64,000 nt of DNA, from positions 1-64,000 of the forward strand of contig CAVTJN010000017.1 in the NCBI GenBank assembly GCA_963735055.1. The letters run 5' to 3'. The position numbers were made by a program, and so were the translations under genes. The first letter of the stretch is position 1; the number at the start of each line of letters is the position of its first letter. The notes beneath the pieces are model-generated. The model searched no databases, was not told the origin of the DNA, and saw only the letters and a list, made by a program, of their open reading frames with translations. Positions 47,648 to 57,314 of this stretch are shown in pieces. This stretch comes from JBBITI01 sp963735055 (GTDB lineage Bacteria > Chloroflexota > Dehalococcoidia > Dehalococcoidales > UBA2162).

Positions 47648-48637
47648 ATGGTAGGGACTGCTTCCAGGAAGGCACCGAAGTACTTTGACACCTACGCTTT
47701 CCACCTTGGTGGTTTCGAGCTGATCGCCGTTCTGGATGGGGTTTTGACGGCGGATTGTGCCACGATACTGAACGGTCCGCCGCCGCACGAACTGGCCGGA
47801 CTGCTTGGCTCCCACGGTCTCGGGCTGGACAGCACCATCCGAATACCGTGGACAATGCTGTTCGTTGATACCGGAAAGAACAAAGTCCTCGTTGACACCG
47901 GCATGAGCAAGACATATGTCGACATGGCCGACCAGGCCCAGGGATCGAGGCGGGTGTTCATCTCCGGGCACCCGGTCGATTGCGGGCATGTCCTTGAAAA
48001 CCTGCGGTACATGGACATCAAGGCAGATGAGATCGACACGGTGATTATCACCCATGCCCATCCCGATCACATTGGCGGACTGGTGAACCCCGGCTCAGAT
48101 AAGCCGGCCTTTCCGAACGCCCGGGTCATCATGTGGAAGGAAGAGTGGCAATTCTATATGGAGAACCCCGACGCATTGTCCAGCCTCAACAAACTGGCCC
48201 GCGGGCCGGTCGCCGAGGCTGTCCAGCTCCAATACGCGCGACAATGTCTGGCGCCCATCAAAGACCATCTTGCTCTTATTGATAGTGAGCAGGAGGATAT
48301 TGTGCCGGGTATCCGCTACATCAATGCCCACGGCCATTCATTCATGACCGGTGTTGTGGTCACGTCCGGCAAAGCGAGACTGCTGCATATCGCCGACACG
48401 GCCGTCCATACCGTCCAGTTGGAACGGCCTGACTGGCTGTACACAAGTGACCTTAACAGGGAGCAGGCGGCGGCTTCCCGGCGCAGGCTCTGTGAGTGGG
48501 CCATCTCCAATGATGCTCTCGTTGCCAGCCCCCATTTCCCCTTCCCTGGCCTCGGTCGTATCCAGAAAGGAGGGCACGGATACCGCTGGCAGCCGATTGG
48601 CAGTGAGCCCCTGCAACAGTCGGCCGTCGCACCGTAG
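47648..48637 (+). CDS. Metallo-beta-lactamase-fold hydrolase
   Basis: The 329-residue protein has the zinc motif THAHPDHIGG near residue 140, a later His in NAHGHSFMTGV, Asp in HIADTAVH and a C-terminal His (ASPHFPFPG), the usual set of the MBL fold. AGGAGAAG precedes the ATG. It is 58 bp after the MarR gene on the same strand and likely co-transcribed, so it may be part of the same pathway. Lactone or thioester hydrolysis are possible roles. Confidence 0.88.
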   Translation: MVGTASRKAPKYFDTYAFHLGGFELIAVLDGVLTADCATILNGPPPHELAGLLGSHGLGLDSTIRIPWTMLFVDTGKNKVLVDTGMSKTYVDMADQAQGSRRVFISGHPVDCGHVLENLRYMDIKADEIDTVIITHAHPDHIGGLVNPGSDKPAFPNARVIMWKEEWQFYMENPDALSSLNKLARGPVAEAVQLQYARQCLAPIKDHLALIDSEQEDIVPGIRYINAHGHSFMTGVVVTSGKARLLHIADTAVHTVQLERPDWLYTSDLNREQAAASRRRLCEWAISNDALVASPHFPFPGLGRIQKGGHGYRWQPIGSEPLQQSAVAP

Positions 48638-48650
48638 GTCATCGCCGCTG

Positions 48651-49859
48651 CTAGATCGCTGCTGCGATCGCCATGTCGGACAACCGCTGGTAGCTGGTCG
48701 TATCGTTGAAGTGCTCCTGCAGTCCCGAACGCAGGAACACGAATGTTACATCTCGCTCGGGATCAACCCAGAAGCCGGTGCCACCCAGCCCGAATTTGCC
48801 GAACGTTCGGGGCGACGTCAGCGTACCCATGCTGTTGAGGCTGACGCCTTCGCCGCGAATGAGCAGGTCCAGACCGATGTTGGCCGGCGGGGGTTGTACG
48901 CCGTGCTCCTCCAGTACCGGGGCGTGATACTCGTTGATCATTGTGCCGGTCTGGACCGAGGTGGCCAGCTTCACCGTGGCGGGCGACAGAACACGGACTC
49001 CATCAAGCTCGCCGCCCCGTCTGAGCATCTCGGCAAAGCGGAATAAGTCGTGAGCCGTGGCGATGCACCCCATCCACGGTATCTCGGCGCGCTCGGTGAT
49101 GAACGAGTTGTGATCCTCAACTTCGGCGCCGGACATGTCGCCAAAGTCCTTGTCGTGGGCAACGATGGGCACGACGCGCGCACTCAGATCTTGACGCCGT
49201 CCAAGTGCGGTGTCTTTCATCGCTAAGGGGCCAAAGAGTTCGTCCTGAAAGATGTCACGAAGCGCCCTCTGTCGGGAATCAAGCCGTCGAATGATTTCCC
49301 CGAGCAGTGCGTGTCCCCACAATGGGCTGTAGCTGACGCGGGTGCCGGGCACGGAGACCAGGTCAAGCCGGCAGATGGCCTTGATAACCGCGTCGAGGTC
49401 GCCCATTAGCCGGGCCTCGACGGGGAAGAGGACCGGCGGCGAACCGGCCGTGTGAGTCATCAGATGGAAGACGGTGACAGCCTCTTTGTGCTTGCCGCTA
49501 AACTCCGGGATGATGTCCGCGACTTTCGTCGTCAAGGCCAGGTCGCCGCGCTCGATCAGGGAGAGGATGATCACATCGGTGAATGCCTTGGTGACGGAAA
49601 GAATGTTGAAGACATCATCAACGCGGCAGGGCCGGCCGGTCCCCCGATGGGCAAACCCCACCGCCTCCTCCAGGCCGATCACGCCGTGGCGCGCGACGAC
49701 GATGGCGCCGCCATCGTACACGTTGTCCTCAACGTCCTTGCGCATGGCGGCGGACAGGCGAGCCAACTGGTCCATGTTGAGGCCGGAAACGTCACGGCCG
49801 GCGGGGGTTCGCGGAGAACGTGACGTTCCGCGTCCGACACTAACTCGATTCTTGTCCAT
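48651..49859 (-). CDS. Serine hydrolase of the class C beta-lactamase/esterase fold
   Basis: The 402-residue protein has the S-x-x-K nucleophile motif in NILSVTKAFTD near residue 90, the tyrosine motif YSPLWGHALLGEI in place of Y-x-N, and a C-terminal FGKFGLGGTGFWVDP with a G-x-G triad. There is no signal peptide, so an EstB-type esterase or similar hydrolase acting in the cytoplasm is more likely than a beta-lactamase. It is convergent with the MBL gene (13 bp gap). Confidence 0.85.
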   Translation of the reverse strand: MDKNRVSVGRGTSRSPRTPAGRDVSGLNMDQLARLSAAMRKDVEDNVYDGGAIVVARHGVIGLEEAVGFAHRGTGRPCRVDDVFNILSVTKAFTDVIILSLIERGDLALTTKVADIIPEFSGKHKEAVTVFHLMTHTAGSPPVLFPVEARLMGDLDAVIKAICRLDLVSVPGTRVSYSPLWGHALLGEIIRRLDSRQRALRDIFQDELFGPLAMKDTALGRRQDLSARVVPIVAHDKDFGDMSGAEVEDHNSFITERAEIPWMGCIATAHDLFRFAEMLRRGGELDGVRVLSPATVKLATSVQTGTMINEYHAPVLEEHGVQPPPANIGLDLLIRGEGVSLNSMGTLTSPRTFGKFGLGGTGFWVDPERDVTFVFLRSGLQEHFNDTTSYQRLSDMAIAAAI

Positions 49860-49890
49860 TATCAGCCTCCTTGTCTCTTGCTCGGCGATA

Positions 49891-50652
49891 TCAGTGAGTC
49901 AGCCCGCCACTGGCCAGGATTCGGTCACCGGTAACATATCTCGAGAGGTCCGATGCCAGGAAAAGGGCAACGTCCGCGATGTCCTCGGGACTGGCTACTC
50001 TCCCCATCGGCACGGTCTTCCCCAAACCAGCGAAGTATTCGTCTTTGGGGACGCCCTTGGGTCTGATGGCATCGTGGAAATCGGTACGTGTGATGCCTGG
50101 CAGCAGGGCATTGACGCAGATGTTGTCCTCGGCGAATTCGAGAGCCAGGCATTGAGTTAGCATCAGGACCCCGCTCTTGGCGATGCAGTAGTCGGCGATG
50201 GTTTTCGACGGGGCAACTGCCCCTACCGATCCCACGTTGACGATCTTACCGTATTTCTGTTTCTTCATGTGGGGCACGACCGCCTGGCAGCACAGGAAGA
50301 CGCCCTTGAGGTTGACCGCCAGTACTTTGTCCCACTGTTCCTCGGTGATATCAATGAAAGACCTCTCCGGCGGCGATACCGCGGCATCATTGACCAGGAT
50401 GTCGATTCTGCCGAACTTCCCGATTACCCGATCGACCAGGCTCCGCACTTGCTGCCTGGCGGAGACGTCGCATTGGACAAAGAGCCCCTCACTGCCCGCG
50501 CTCGAGATCTGGGCAACTGTCTCTCCAGCTTCATCGGGGCGGACATCCGCGATGACAGTGGCGCAGCCCTCCTGCGCAAACCTGACGGCTATCGCCCGGC
50601 CGATTCCCCGTGCGCCTCCGGTGACAATGGCTACCTTCTTCGAGAGCAACAT
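49891..50652 (-). CDS. Short-chain dehydrogenase/reductase
   Basis: The 253-residue classical SDR has VTGGARGIGRAIA near residue 10, NDAAVSPP in the NNAG position, NVGSVGAV and YCIAKSG with the catalytic Tyr and Lys near residue 155, and YVTGDRILASGG near the C-terminus. It is 31 bp upstream of the serine hydrolase on the same strand and follows a second SDR; the three are probably one unit. 3-Hydroxyacyl or alcohol oxidation is plausible. Confidence 0.9.
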   Translation of the reverse strand: MLLSKKVAIVTGGARGIGRAIAVRFAQEGCATVIADVRPDEAGETVAQISSAGSEGLFVQCDVSARQQVRSLVDRVIGKFGRIDILVNDAAVSPPERSFIDITEEQWDKVLAVNLKGVFLCCQAVVPHMKKQKYGKIVNVGSVGAVAPSKTIADYCIAKSGVLMLTQCLALEFAEDNICVNALLPGITRTDFHDAIRPKGVPKDEYFAGLGKTVPMGRVASPEDIADVALFLASDLSRYVTGDRILASGGLTH

Positions 50653-50683
50653 CTCTTGACCCCCTCAATTCAGTCTCTGCTTG

Positions 50684-51586
50684 CTACAGCCCTCGGCCCA
50701 GCGTCCTCGGGAATAGCTCCATGAGCTCCTCGAGTGTCCAGACGCCTTGTTTGTAGATTCCCGCTTCCTCTCTTGGCTCCGAATAGAGGGCCACGCGGCC
50801 TCTCGAGGCTCCGAACACCCGCCCGCTGACGTCTTCCGCCTGGTCTGTCGCCAGGTAACAGACGATGGGAGGTATCTCTTCCGGAGCCGGCGGGTTGACT
50901 GAGTCCTCGTAGATCTGCCGGTCGATTAACCCTGCCTGGTATGACCTGTCCCACATGGTGCGATCGCCCATCCTGGTCAGCCTGGTGCTTGCGATGGGGG
51001 CGATAGCGTTGCAGGTGATCTTGTATCCTTCCAGCTTCATCCGGCTGGCGATTCCCCTGGTCAGGCTGACGACACCTCCCTTGGCTGCGGTGTAGGCGTC
51101 GGCTCCGGTTACGCCGAGCCAGGATGGTGATGCGAAGTTGACTATCCGCCCGCTCCCCTGCTTCATCATTGCCAGCAGAGCGTGATGGCAGGTGTTGAGA
51201 GTGCCCTTCAGGGTCACTGCCAGGACGAGGTTCGAGTCCTCTTCACTGGTCTCCCACAACTGCCCGCCGCACGCGATAGTGGCGCAATTCACTAGCACGT
51301 CGATTCTGCCGAACTCCCGGATCGAGGCATCGACCATGCTGCCCGCAGCGGCGAAATCAGCGACCGAGGCGAAACTCGCGATGGCTTTGCCTCCAGACTT
51401 CCTGATCTCGACCACAACCTCTTCGGCCGGCGCCGAATCCCTGCCAGTCCCGTTCAACTCGGTTCCGGTATCGTTCACCACCACCTTGGCTCCATGACGG
51501 GCCATCGCCAATGCCACCTCACGGCCGATGCCGCGCCCGCCGCCGGCGATCACCGCGCACTTGCCTTCCAGCAGTCCTGTCACCAC
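50684..51586 (-). CDS. Short-chain dehydrogenase/reductase, 3-hydroxyacyl-CoA dehydrogenase-like
   Basis: The 300-residue SDR has AGGGRGIGREVALAMARHGAKVVVND, a long loop after the second strand (TELNGTGRDSAPAEEVV) typical of multifunctional-enzyme-type SDRs, FASPSWLG and AYTAAKGG. The NNAG position reads NCAT. The longer C-terminus (GVWTLEELMELFP) is also found in MFE-like SDRs. It is the first gene of a three-gene minus-strand group. Confidence 0.87.
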   Translation of the reverse strand: MVTGLLEGKCAVIAGGGRGIGREVALAMARHGAKVVVNDTGTELNGTGRDSAPAEEVVVEIRKSGGKAIASFASVADFAAAGSMVDASIREFGRIDVLVNCATIACGGQLWETSEEDSNLVLAVTLKGTLNTCHHALLAMMKQGSGRIVNFASPSWLGVTGADAYTAAKGGVVSLTRGIASRMKLEGYKITCNAIAPIASTRLTRMGDRTMWDRSYQAGLIDRQIYEDSVNPPAPEEIPPIVCYLATDQAEDVSGRVFGASRGRVALYSEPREEAGIYKQGVWTLEELMELFPRTLGRGL

Positions 51587-52129
51587 TAGACTCCTTCGGC
51601 CCCATCGTGATGCCCGAACCGGTGGCGGATTCCGAAAGGGCCTGGACGATTACTCAGAACGCCGGCCCAAAGGTCGAAGACGGTCGCGGCCAATCAAGTA
51701 CAACCATCCGGCAGCCAACACCAGCCAGTCCCGAATCATGGTGATCGCCTCGACCTTCCCGGTCGGCCATTCGCCTTCGATGATACCACATTCGGCTGCC
51801 CCGCCATCAACCTGGCCGAGGCCATATCGAAGTCACGCGGGGCTGGTCAACCCGCAACCCGTCAAGGCATTCCTCTCGAGTAATGAACCCTCGGCAATAG
51901 CATCACCAGACCGGGAAGGGCGCAAGCTCGGCATCCTGAGTTGTGCAGCGCTCCACAGAGGTGACCTTCGCAGAGACGTTGCAGACGAATCTGCCGCAGT
52001 GCTATGATTTCGTGCGACCAAACTGCCGTTTCGGTGCGCCCGGGTCTAGTCGGTTTGCGCGTCAGGTTGATGAACGTACCCTGGATTCAGTTCGCATACT
52101 CTTCTCTCCGGCAAAAAGGAGACCATAAG
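51587..52129. other. Intergenic region with a possible gene remnant
   Basis: No complete gene is supported. A plus-strand frame at 51764-51883 reads FAFDDTTFGCPAINLAEAIS before a TAA and has protein-like character, but no start or upstream continuation is evident. It may be a remnant. The promoter for the gene at 52130 should lie here. Confidence 0.3.
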
Positions 52130-53158
52130 ATGAAGCCCATGTTCATGGCCACCGCGCTCCCCACGATCTGCCATAGAGATACGGAAAGGGCCTGCCAGGT
52201 CGTGGCACGCTGCTTCCCGGAGGCCCTGCCGCCACCCATTATGCGCCGATCCACGCGGGGAGGCGCGGTAAAGATGCCTTGCACCAGGATTGACGAAGAA
52301 AGAAAGGTCACTATCTTCGACCTTTCCGCAGAGCGCCAGCCCGAGCTGCTGGAGTTCTATGAGCGCTACTTGGCCGACGACGTGGACTATTTTGCCCTCA
52401 GCCCCGAAGAGGATCCGGGGCTCTACAGACTGGCCGAAATCTACCAGGAGAAGCCGTGGCCGGACCTCAAGCTCGTCCACTGCCTTACCATCGGACCATA
52501 TACCGCGGGACTGTCGCTCAAGGATGAGAATGGTGCGCCTGCGTTCTACAACGAGCAAATACGGGACATTATCGTGAAATACCTGGCGATGAGGGCGAAG
52601 TGGCGATTGAGAGAAGTGCAGAAGCTGTTCCCGGGTACTGAGGCGCTGACACTCATGGTGGAGCCCGCTTTGAATGTGTACACCTCTTCGATCGGCGCCG
52701 GTACCTGGGACGACATTAGGAATGCTCTCGATGAGGTGATGAGCGCCGTCGACGGCGTCGCGGGCGTGCATTGCTGCGCTAACTTCGATTGGTCGCTGCT
52801 CATGGGCAGCAGTGCCCGCACTATCAACTTCGATGCCTTCCGCTATGGCGAGACGATGGCGTTGTACGGATCGGCCCTGACAGAGTTCCTTGCTCGCGGT
52901 GGCATGGTGGCTTGGGGTATTGTACCGACACATGACCCTGACGCTCTCGATGCAGAGAACGCCGTCAGTCTAGTTGATAAGCTCGAGCACACGTTAGACT
53001 TGGTTGTTGACCAAGGGGTGGACCGGGGCGTATTGATGCAGTCCTCCTGGGTTACGCCGAGCTGTGACATCGTTTCGCTTTCCGGGGAACGTGGTGAACG
53101 GGTCTATGAACTAACCCGGGAGGTCTCTCAGCTCATGCGGGCGAAGTACTTTGCCTAG
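52130..53158 (+). CDS. MetE-core/UroD-fold methyltransferase-like protein
   Basis: The 342-residue protein starts at ATG 52130 with AAAGGAG eight bases upstream. The TIM-barrel end resembles the catalytic core of cobalamin-independent methionine synthase: HCCANFDWSLLM and the late SSWVTPSCDIVSL supply His and Cys residues that could bind zinc, and MVEPALNVY is the usual Glu strand. Short stand-alone core proteins of this type include epoxyalkane:CoM transferase relatives. No methionine genes are nearby, so another thiol methyl- or alkyl-transfer is plausible. Confidence 0.65.
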   Translation: MKPMFMATALPTICHRDTERACQVVARCFPEALPPPIMRRSTRGGAVKMPCTRIDEERKVTIFDLSAERQPELLEFYERYLADDVDYFALSPEEDPGLYRLAEIYQEKPWPDLKLVHCLTIGPYTAGLSLKDENGAPAFYNEQIRDIIVKYLAMRAKWRLREVQKLFPGTEALTLMVEPALNVYTSSIGAGTWDDIRNALDEVMSAVDGVAGVHCCANFDWSLLMGSSARTINFDAFRYGETMALYGSALTEFLARGGMVAWGIVPTHDPDALDAENAVSLVDKLEHTLDLVVDQGVDRGVLMQSSWVTPSCDIVSLSGERGERVYELTREVSQLMRAKYFA

Positions 53159-53342
53159 GTGGACAACGGTGGACCTGCCCGTTCGACTGCGTTCTTCGTT
53201 GATCACAACAGAGCCTAATGTCCAGCTCTCAACTCGACGGCAGCTTTCGCGCCGCTGTTACCAATGCCGCAATAGACGAGGTACGTCTTGCTCTTGTCCA
53301 GAGCGTTTTCTTCGGAGCTAGGCCCGAACCCTGCGGACTAGT

Positions 53343-53573
53343 GGCAACCCTGAAAATATGTTCGACTTCGGTGCAGCCATCGAATTATCGATGGCTGAAG
53401 AGGGTGAGGTTTGCCTCATTGAGCAACCCACGGTAGTGTATGTCCCGGCGGGGCTGGTACATACCCCGCTTACCTTCAATCGGGTGGACGAACCGGTCCT
53501 CTTCCAGCCGGTACCCCTGACGCCAGCCTACCACAGCCGGTATGGGGACAACGCAACATTCCACGGGAAATAG
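53343..53573 (+). pseudogene. Truncated cupin gene (copy of the 60.2-60.6 kb gene)
   Basis: The frame begins inside the cupin domain (GNPENMFDFGAAIEL) and continues through EQPTVVYVPAGLVHTPLTF to the same GDN-x-x-FHGK end as the intact cupin at 60181-60630, with which it is highly similar. The first half of the domain, including the His-x-His metal site, is absent. It is part of a 320-bp duplicated segment. Confidence 0.75.
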
Positions 53574-53662
53574 CTCACAGATATAGAAATGGCTCTCCGG
53601 CGTCGGCAAAACGGACCGGAATTCCGCCGAGGAGGTGCTGCAGGCGGTTGGCCAATTCCTTC
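53343..53662. repeat. Direct repeat, copy A
   Basis: This segment matches 60400-60719 at a constant offset of 7057 bp. It covers the end of a cupin gene and the end of the convergent Nif3-like gene. From the cupin stop onward the two copies are almost identical over about 90 bp. Recombination between copies would delete or circularise the intervening 7 kb. Confidence 0.75.
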
Positions 53663-54381
53663 ATTCCGGATTCCTCGCTCCGTTCGTGGCCGACAATGAT
53701 CATGGCTTTGTTGAAGCCCAAAGCAGCAGCGTCACGTACGTAGGCGCTCAGCGTCCATTCGGTGATCTCGCCACAGATCATTGTGTCCAATTGCTGTTCA
53801 TTCATCAACCTGGCCGGCATCTCTTCTTGACCGAGACCAAGGCTTCCACCGCCCACGAGTATCCCTACCCGGCTGCATTTCATTCTTGGATCGCCGACGG
53901 CCCGAATGACCTTCATGCCGAGTGTCTCTTTCAAGAAGCTAACCAGGCCGGCCACGGATATAGAAGGAATCGAATAGCAGTGGGGCGACGGAAGACTCGT
54001 GTTCAGATAATCAGTCCATCCCAGGTCCTTCAGTAGCCCGGCATAGATGAGATCGGCGTTGCCAACATGCATATGATCATGGTACCGCCAGATTGATATC
54101 CGGTTATCGTCTATCAAAGCCTTTTTCCTTTGATAGATCGGATCAGCTTTCACCCAGTCAATGCGGTCTGAGCCGTTGAAGTAGGTTGGTTCATGGGTGA
54201 TAATCAGATTGCAGCCCATTGCGACGGTTCGGCTAATTACGTCTACGGTTGCCATGAACGTTGTAACGACCCCGGTGACTGTATGCTCCAAGTTGCCTTC
54301 GATTAGACGGTCGCACGTCTTTTCGAATCTCCTTTCGCCATTCACCGCCAAGATAACCTCAACCACTTCTCGTACCTTCAC
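53575..54381 (-). CDS. Nif3-like dinuclear metal-centre protein
   Basis: The 268-residue protein starts at GTG 54381 with GGAGG eight bases upstream; the frame is open to an ATG at 54450. Nif3/YbgI blocks are TTFMATVDVISRTVAMGCNLIITHEPTYF-type (ITHEP), RYHDHMHVGN, CGEITEWTL and a C-terminal VGHERSEESGM, which provide the His and Glu ligands of the di-metal site. Function of the family is unsettled (GTP cyclohydrolase-like or hydrolase). Its last 30 codons are also present as an orphan at 60632-60719. Confidence 0.82.
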   Translation of the reverse strand: MKVREVVEVILAVNGERRFEKTCDRLIEGNLEHTVTGVVTTFMATVDVISRTVAMGCNLIITHEPTYFNGSDRIDWVKADPIYQRKKALIDDNRISIWRYHDHMHVGNADLIYAGLLKDLGWTDYLNTSLPSPHCYSIPSISVAGLVSFLKETLGMKVIRAVGDPRMKCSRVGILVGGGSLGLGQEEMPARLMNEQQLDTMICGEITEWTLSAYVRDAAALGFNKAMIIVGHERSEESGMKELANRLQHLLGGIPVRFADAGEPFLYL

Positions 54382-54509
54382 GTTCCTAACCTCCGAGTTT
54401 GATGACTCATCGACGCCGCTTGTTGTTTCAGTAAGATCGTCTATAATCACAGATGACTTCGTCTGGCATGCAATTGCCGGTCTCCCGATGATTTCAGCGA
54501 ACTAATGTC

Positions 54510-55397
54510 ATGAAAGAAAAGGTTTACGGCGGCATTGAAATGGGAGGGACGAAGTTCGTTTGTGCCGTCGGTACGGCGCCCGACAACCTCATAAAGACTC
54601 AATTTACCACCACCAGTCCTGAAGAAAGCATCGAGAAGGCGATTGATTTCTTCAAAGGCCATACCCGACTCAAGCAACTGGCAGCGATTGGCATAGCTTC
54701 TTTCGGCCCTCTTGACCTGCACAAAGACTCCCCAACCTATGGCTATATTACCACCACGCCAAAAGACTCATGGTCAAACACCGACATCTTAGGGAAGATA
54801 CGCAGTAAACTCGATGTAGCGGTGGCCATTGATACCGATGTAAACGGCGCCTCCCTGGGTGAACAGGTCTGGGGAGCAGCGAGGGGACTTCATACTTTCA
54901 TCTATCTTACGATAGGGACCGGGTTTGGTGGTGGGGGCATGGCGAACGGCGGGCTCATGCACGGGCTGGTGCACCCGGAAATGGGACACATACGCATTCC
55001 TCATGATTGGCAAAGAGACCAGTACAGGGGGTGTTGTCCTTTCCACGGCGATTGCCTGGAAGGATTGGCATCCGGTAGGGCAATGGAGCTTCGCTGGGGA
55101 CAACCGCCTGAGAAGCTCCGTTCTGACCATTCTGCCTGGGAGCTTGAGGCAGGCTACCTGGCGCTGGCGCTCAACAACTTCATATGTACGATATCTCCTC
55201 AACGTGTCATCATTGGCGGTGGGGTGATGAAACATCCCGGCCTTATGGCGGCGGTCCGTCGCGAAGTGGACCGGAGTCTAGGCGGATACATCCGTTCGGA
55301 AGCAATTAGCAGGGATATTGATCACTATATTGTCCCTCCGGCGCTGGGCGACCTGGCGGGAGTAGTCGGCGCGCTGGAGTTAGCGAAGAGGACTTGA
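54510..55397 (+). CDS. ROK-family sugar kinase, fructokinase-like
   Basis: The 295-residue protein has the ROK signature: N-terminal GGIEMGGTKFVCAVG, IDTDVNGASLGE with the catalytic Asp region, LTIGTGFGGGGM, and the zinc-binding HPEMGHIRIP...CPFHGDCLEGLASG. This arrangement is typical of ROK fructokinases (about 290-300 residues). It is convergent with a GH13 glucosidase, a pair that fits sucrose or oligosaccharide use. Confidence 0.9.
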   Translation: MKEKVYGGIEMGGTKFVCAVGTAPDNLIKTQFTTTSPEESIEKAIDFFKGHTRLKQLAAIGIASFGPLDLHKDSPTYGYITTTPKDSWSNTDILGKIRSKLDVAVAIDTDVNGASLGEQVWGAARGLHTFIYLTIGTGFGGGGMANGGLMHGLVHPEMGHIRIPHDWQRDQYRGCCPFHGDCLEGLASGRAMELRWGQPPEKLRSDHSAWELEAGYLALALNNFICTISPQRVIIGGGVMKHPGLMAAVRREVDRSLGGYIRSEAISRDIDHYIVPPALGDLAGVVGALELAKRT

Positions 55398-55444
55398 GGC
55401 CGATTTCTCACCTGCTTTTGCCCACAGTCGACCGGCGCACATAT

Positions 55445-57025
55445 CTAGAACCTGAAAACGCCATAAGAGACTCTGGCCAGTTCTATCTGGATGTCGTCTC
55501 CTTCGACGCGTACCCGCACTCCGTGGCAGATCTCGGGCGACATGTTATTGGGTTTCAATCCGTGTATTCGAACCGAAGACGGTTCGGCGGAGGGATTCAG
55601 CACGATCAGGAATCGTTCGCCGGCAGCCTGGCGCAGATAGGCGAAGTGGCGGTCGTTGTTTTCGACAGGCAAAGGAATCAGGGTACCATCGGCTTGAAGC
55701 GCCGAAGAACCCTTCCTCAAGGAAACGAGGTTGCGTACGTGGTTGAGCAATGACCCCGGATCGCCGTCCTGTCTCTCAACCGTAGGACGGTTCCGACGTG
55801 GATCTAGCGGGAGATAGAGATGGTCCTTGTCAGCGGTGGAAAAGCCGGCGTTCGGCCGGTCCCCCCATTGCATGGGAGTTCGCGATCCGGTTCGACCGTA
55901 TCCCCCTTCTTTCGATGCCAGTCCGGGGATGTAGCGCATGCCGATCTCGTCCCCGTAATAGATGAAAGGTACTCCCGGCCAAGTCAGTAGAAACGTAAAG
56001 ATGACTTTCAAATCGCTGAAATCCCTTCCGTCCGCACGAGGCCTTTTGACATCATGATTGGAGCTGGGAATGGAAATAAAGCCTTTGCCTTTCACAGTAG
56101 CAGCTTGCTCCAGGTAGCCTTTGAGAAAACCCCGAATACTGCCGCCGCCGTGCCGGCGAAAGAAGCATTGCTCGTTGAGCATCAGGTCTTCGTAACCGGG
56201 CACTCCGAAGTGAAACATGAAATCGATGTCGAAGCCGGCGGCAATCGATTCCTCTGGGTTGCCCCACTCAGCGATTAGCGCCATGTCGGGATAGAGGCCG
56301 CGTACTTCTCGGCCAATGTCCACCCACAATCGAACAGTCTCTTTGTGGCCGCAATCCATTTTCACTAACGAAGAGGCCATGTCGACACGAAACCCATCTA
56401 CCCCATGGCCAAGCCAATAAGTCATGATCTTGACCAGTTCCTTGCGAGTTTCAGTCGGTCCCGGCGCATCAACCGGATGCTGCCACGATTGATCGGGTTT
56501 GGCGAATCCGTAGTTCAGGGCAGGCTGAAAATAGAAGAAATTGGCGACGTAGCTGGCGTCCCTCGCCGAATAGCCCTTTATGAAGGAAAGCGGGACACCG
56601 GCTTCAGCAGATGGTGCGGTGGATGCCCAGACATAGCGGTCAGAGTACTTGTTTCGATCAGGCCTGCAGGAAGCCTTGAACCAGGGGTGATCGATTGAAG
56701 TATGGCCTGCCACCAGGTCAAGGCAGACTCTGATCCCGCGACGGTGGGCTTCGCGGCAGAGCCGGTAGAGGTCCTGGTTGGTCCCGTAGCGTGGCGCGAT
56801 CCGGTAATAGTCAACCACATCGTAGCCGGCGTCTCTGAATGAAGACTCGAAACAGGGATTGATCCAAACCGCAGCGATTCCCAGCCATTGCAGGTAGTCC
56901 AGTCTCTGAACTATCCCGGGGATGTCACCAATGCCGTCGCCGTTGGAATCGTGGTAACTCTGAGGGTAGATCTGGTAGAAGACAGCTCGGTTAAGCCATG
57001 CAGGGGAAGTGGTTTCCGTATACAT
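55445..57025 (-). CDS. GH13 alpha-glucosidase (oligo-1,6-glucosidase type)
   Basis: The 526-residue protein has the GH13 blocks in order: FYQIYPQSYHDSNGDGIGDI at the start, region I VCLDLVAGHTS, region II GFRVDMAS with the nucleophile Asp, region III LIAEWGNPE with the acid/base Glu, and region IV SSNHDVKRP. A C-terminal beta domain ends VSYGVFRF. There is no signal peptide, so it acts on imported oligosaccharides in the cytoplasm. Length matches the family (520-560). Confidence 0.92.
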   Translation of the reverse strand: MYTETTSPAWLNRAVFYQIYPQSYHDSNGDGIGDIPGIVQRLDYLQWLGIAAVWINPCFESSFRDAGYDVVDYYRIAPRYGTNQDLYRLCREAHRRGIRVCLDLVAGHTSIDHPWFKASCRPDRNKYSDRYVWASTAPSAEAGVPLSFIKGYSARDASYVANFFYFQPALNYGFAKPDQSWQHPVDAPGPTETRKELVKIMTYWLGHGVDGFRVDMASSLVKMDCGHKETVRLWVDIGREVRGLYPDMALIAEWGNPEESIAAGFDIDFMFHFGVPGYEDLMLNEQCFFRRHGGGSIRGFLKGYLEQAATVKGKGFISIPSSNHDVKRPRADGRDFSDLKVIFTFLLTWPGVPFIYYGDEIGMRYIPGLASKEGGYGRTGSRTPMQWGDRPNAGFSTADKDHLYLPLDPRRNRPTVERQDGDPGSLLNHVRNLVSLRKGSSALQADGTLIPLPVENNDRHFAYLRQAAGERFLIVLNPSAEPSSVRIHGLKPNNMSPEICHGVRVRVEGDDIQIELARVSYGVFRF

Positions 57026-57314
57026 TTGCGAGGAAGTCCAGCGATTTTACCTTTTTCCGTCGTCAACCATGGAGTCTTTTCGGGTTCCCCGAATAATACA
57101 CCAGCGATGGATTCCGCGCAAGGGATCTGACCCCCACGAAGCGGGCCAGTTGTTGTGCTGGGCTGGGAGGCGATGTTTTTCAAGGCCGACTGGTTGGCGC
57201 ACAATACTGGCATTCGAAATCTCCAAGGCGTATTATGATGGAAATTACAGAACTGGCATTTCTGCGTCATTGCGAACCGAGAGACCATTGAGGAGATCGG
57301 GGAGGAAGACTACC

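Noticed and set aside
57009..57314. N-terminal extension of the alpha/beta hydrolase frame
   Set aside because: The first 100 codons lack coding character, and ATG 57315 has a proper GGAGG and the family start.
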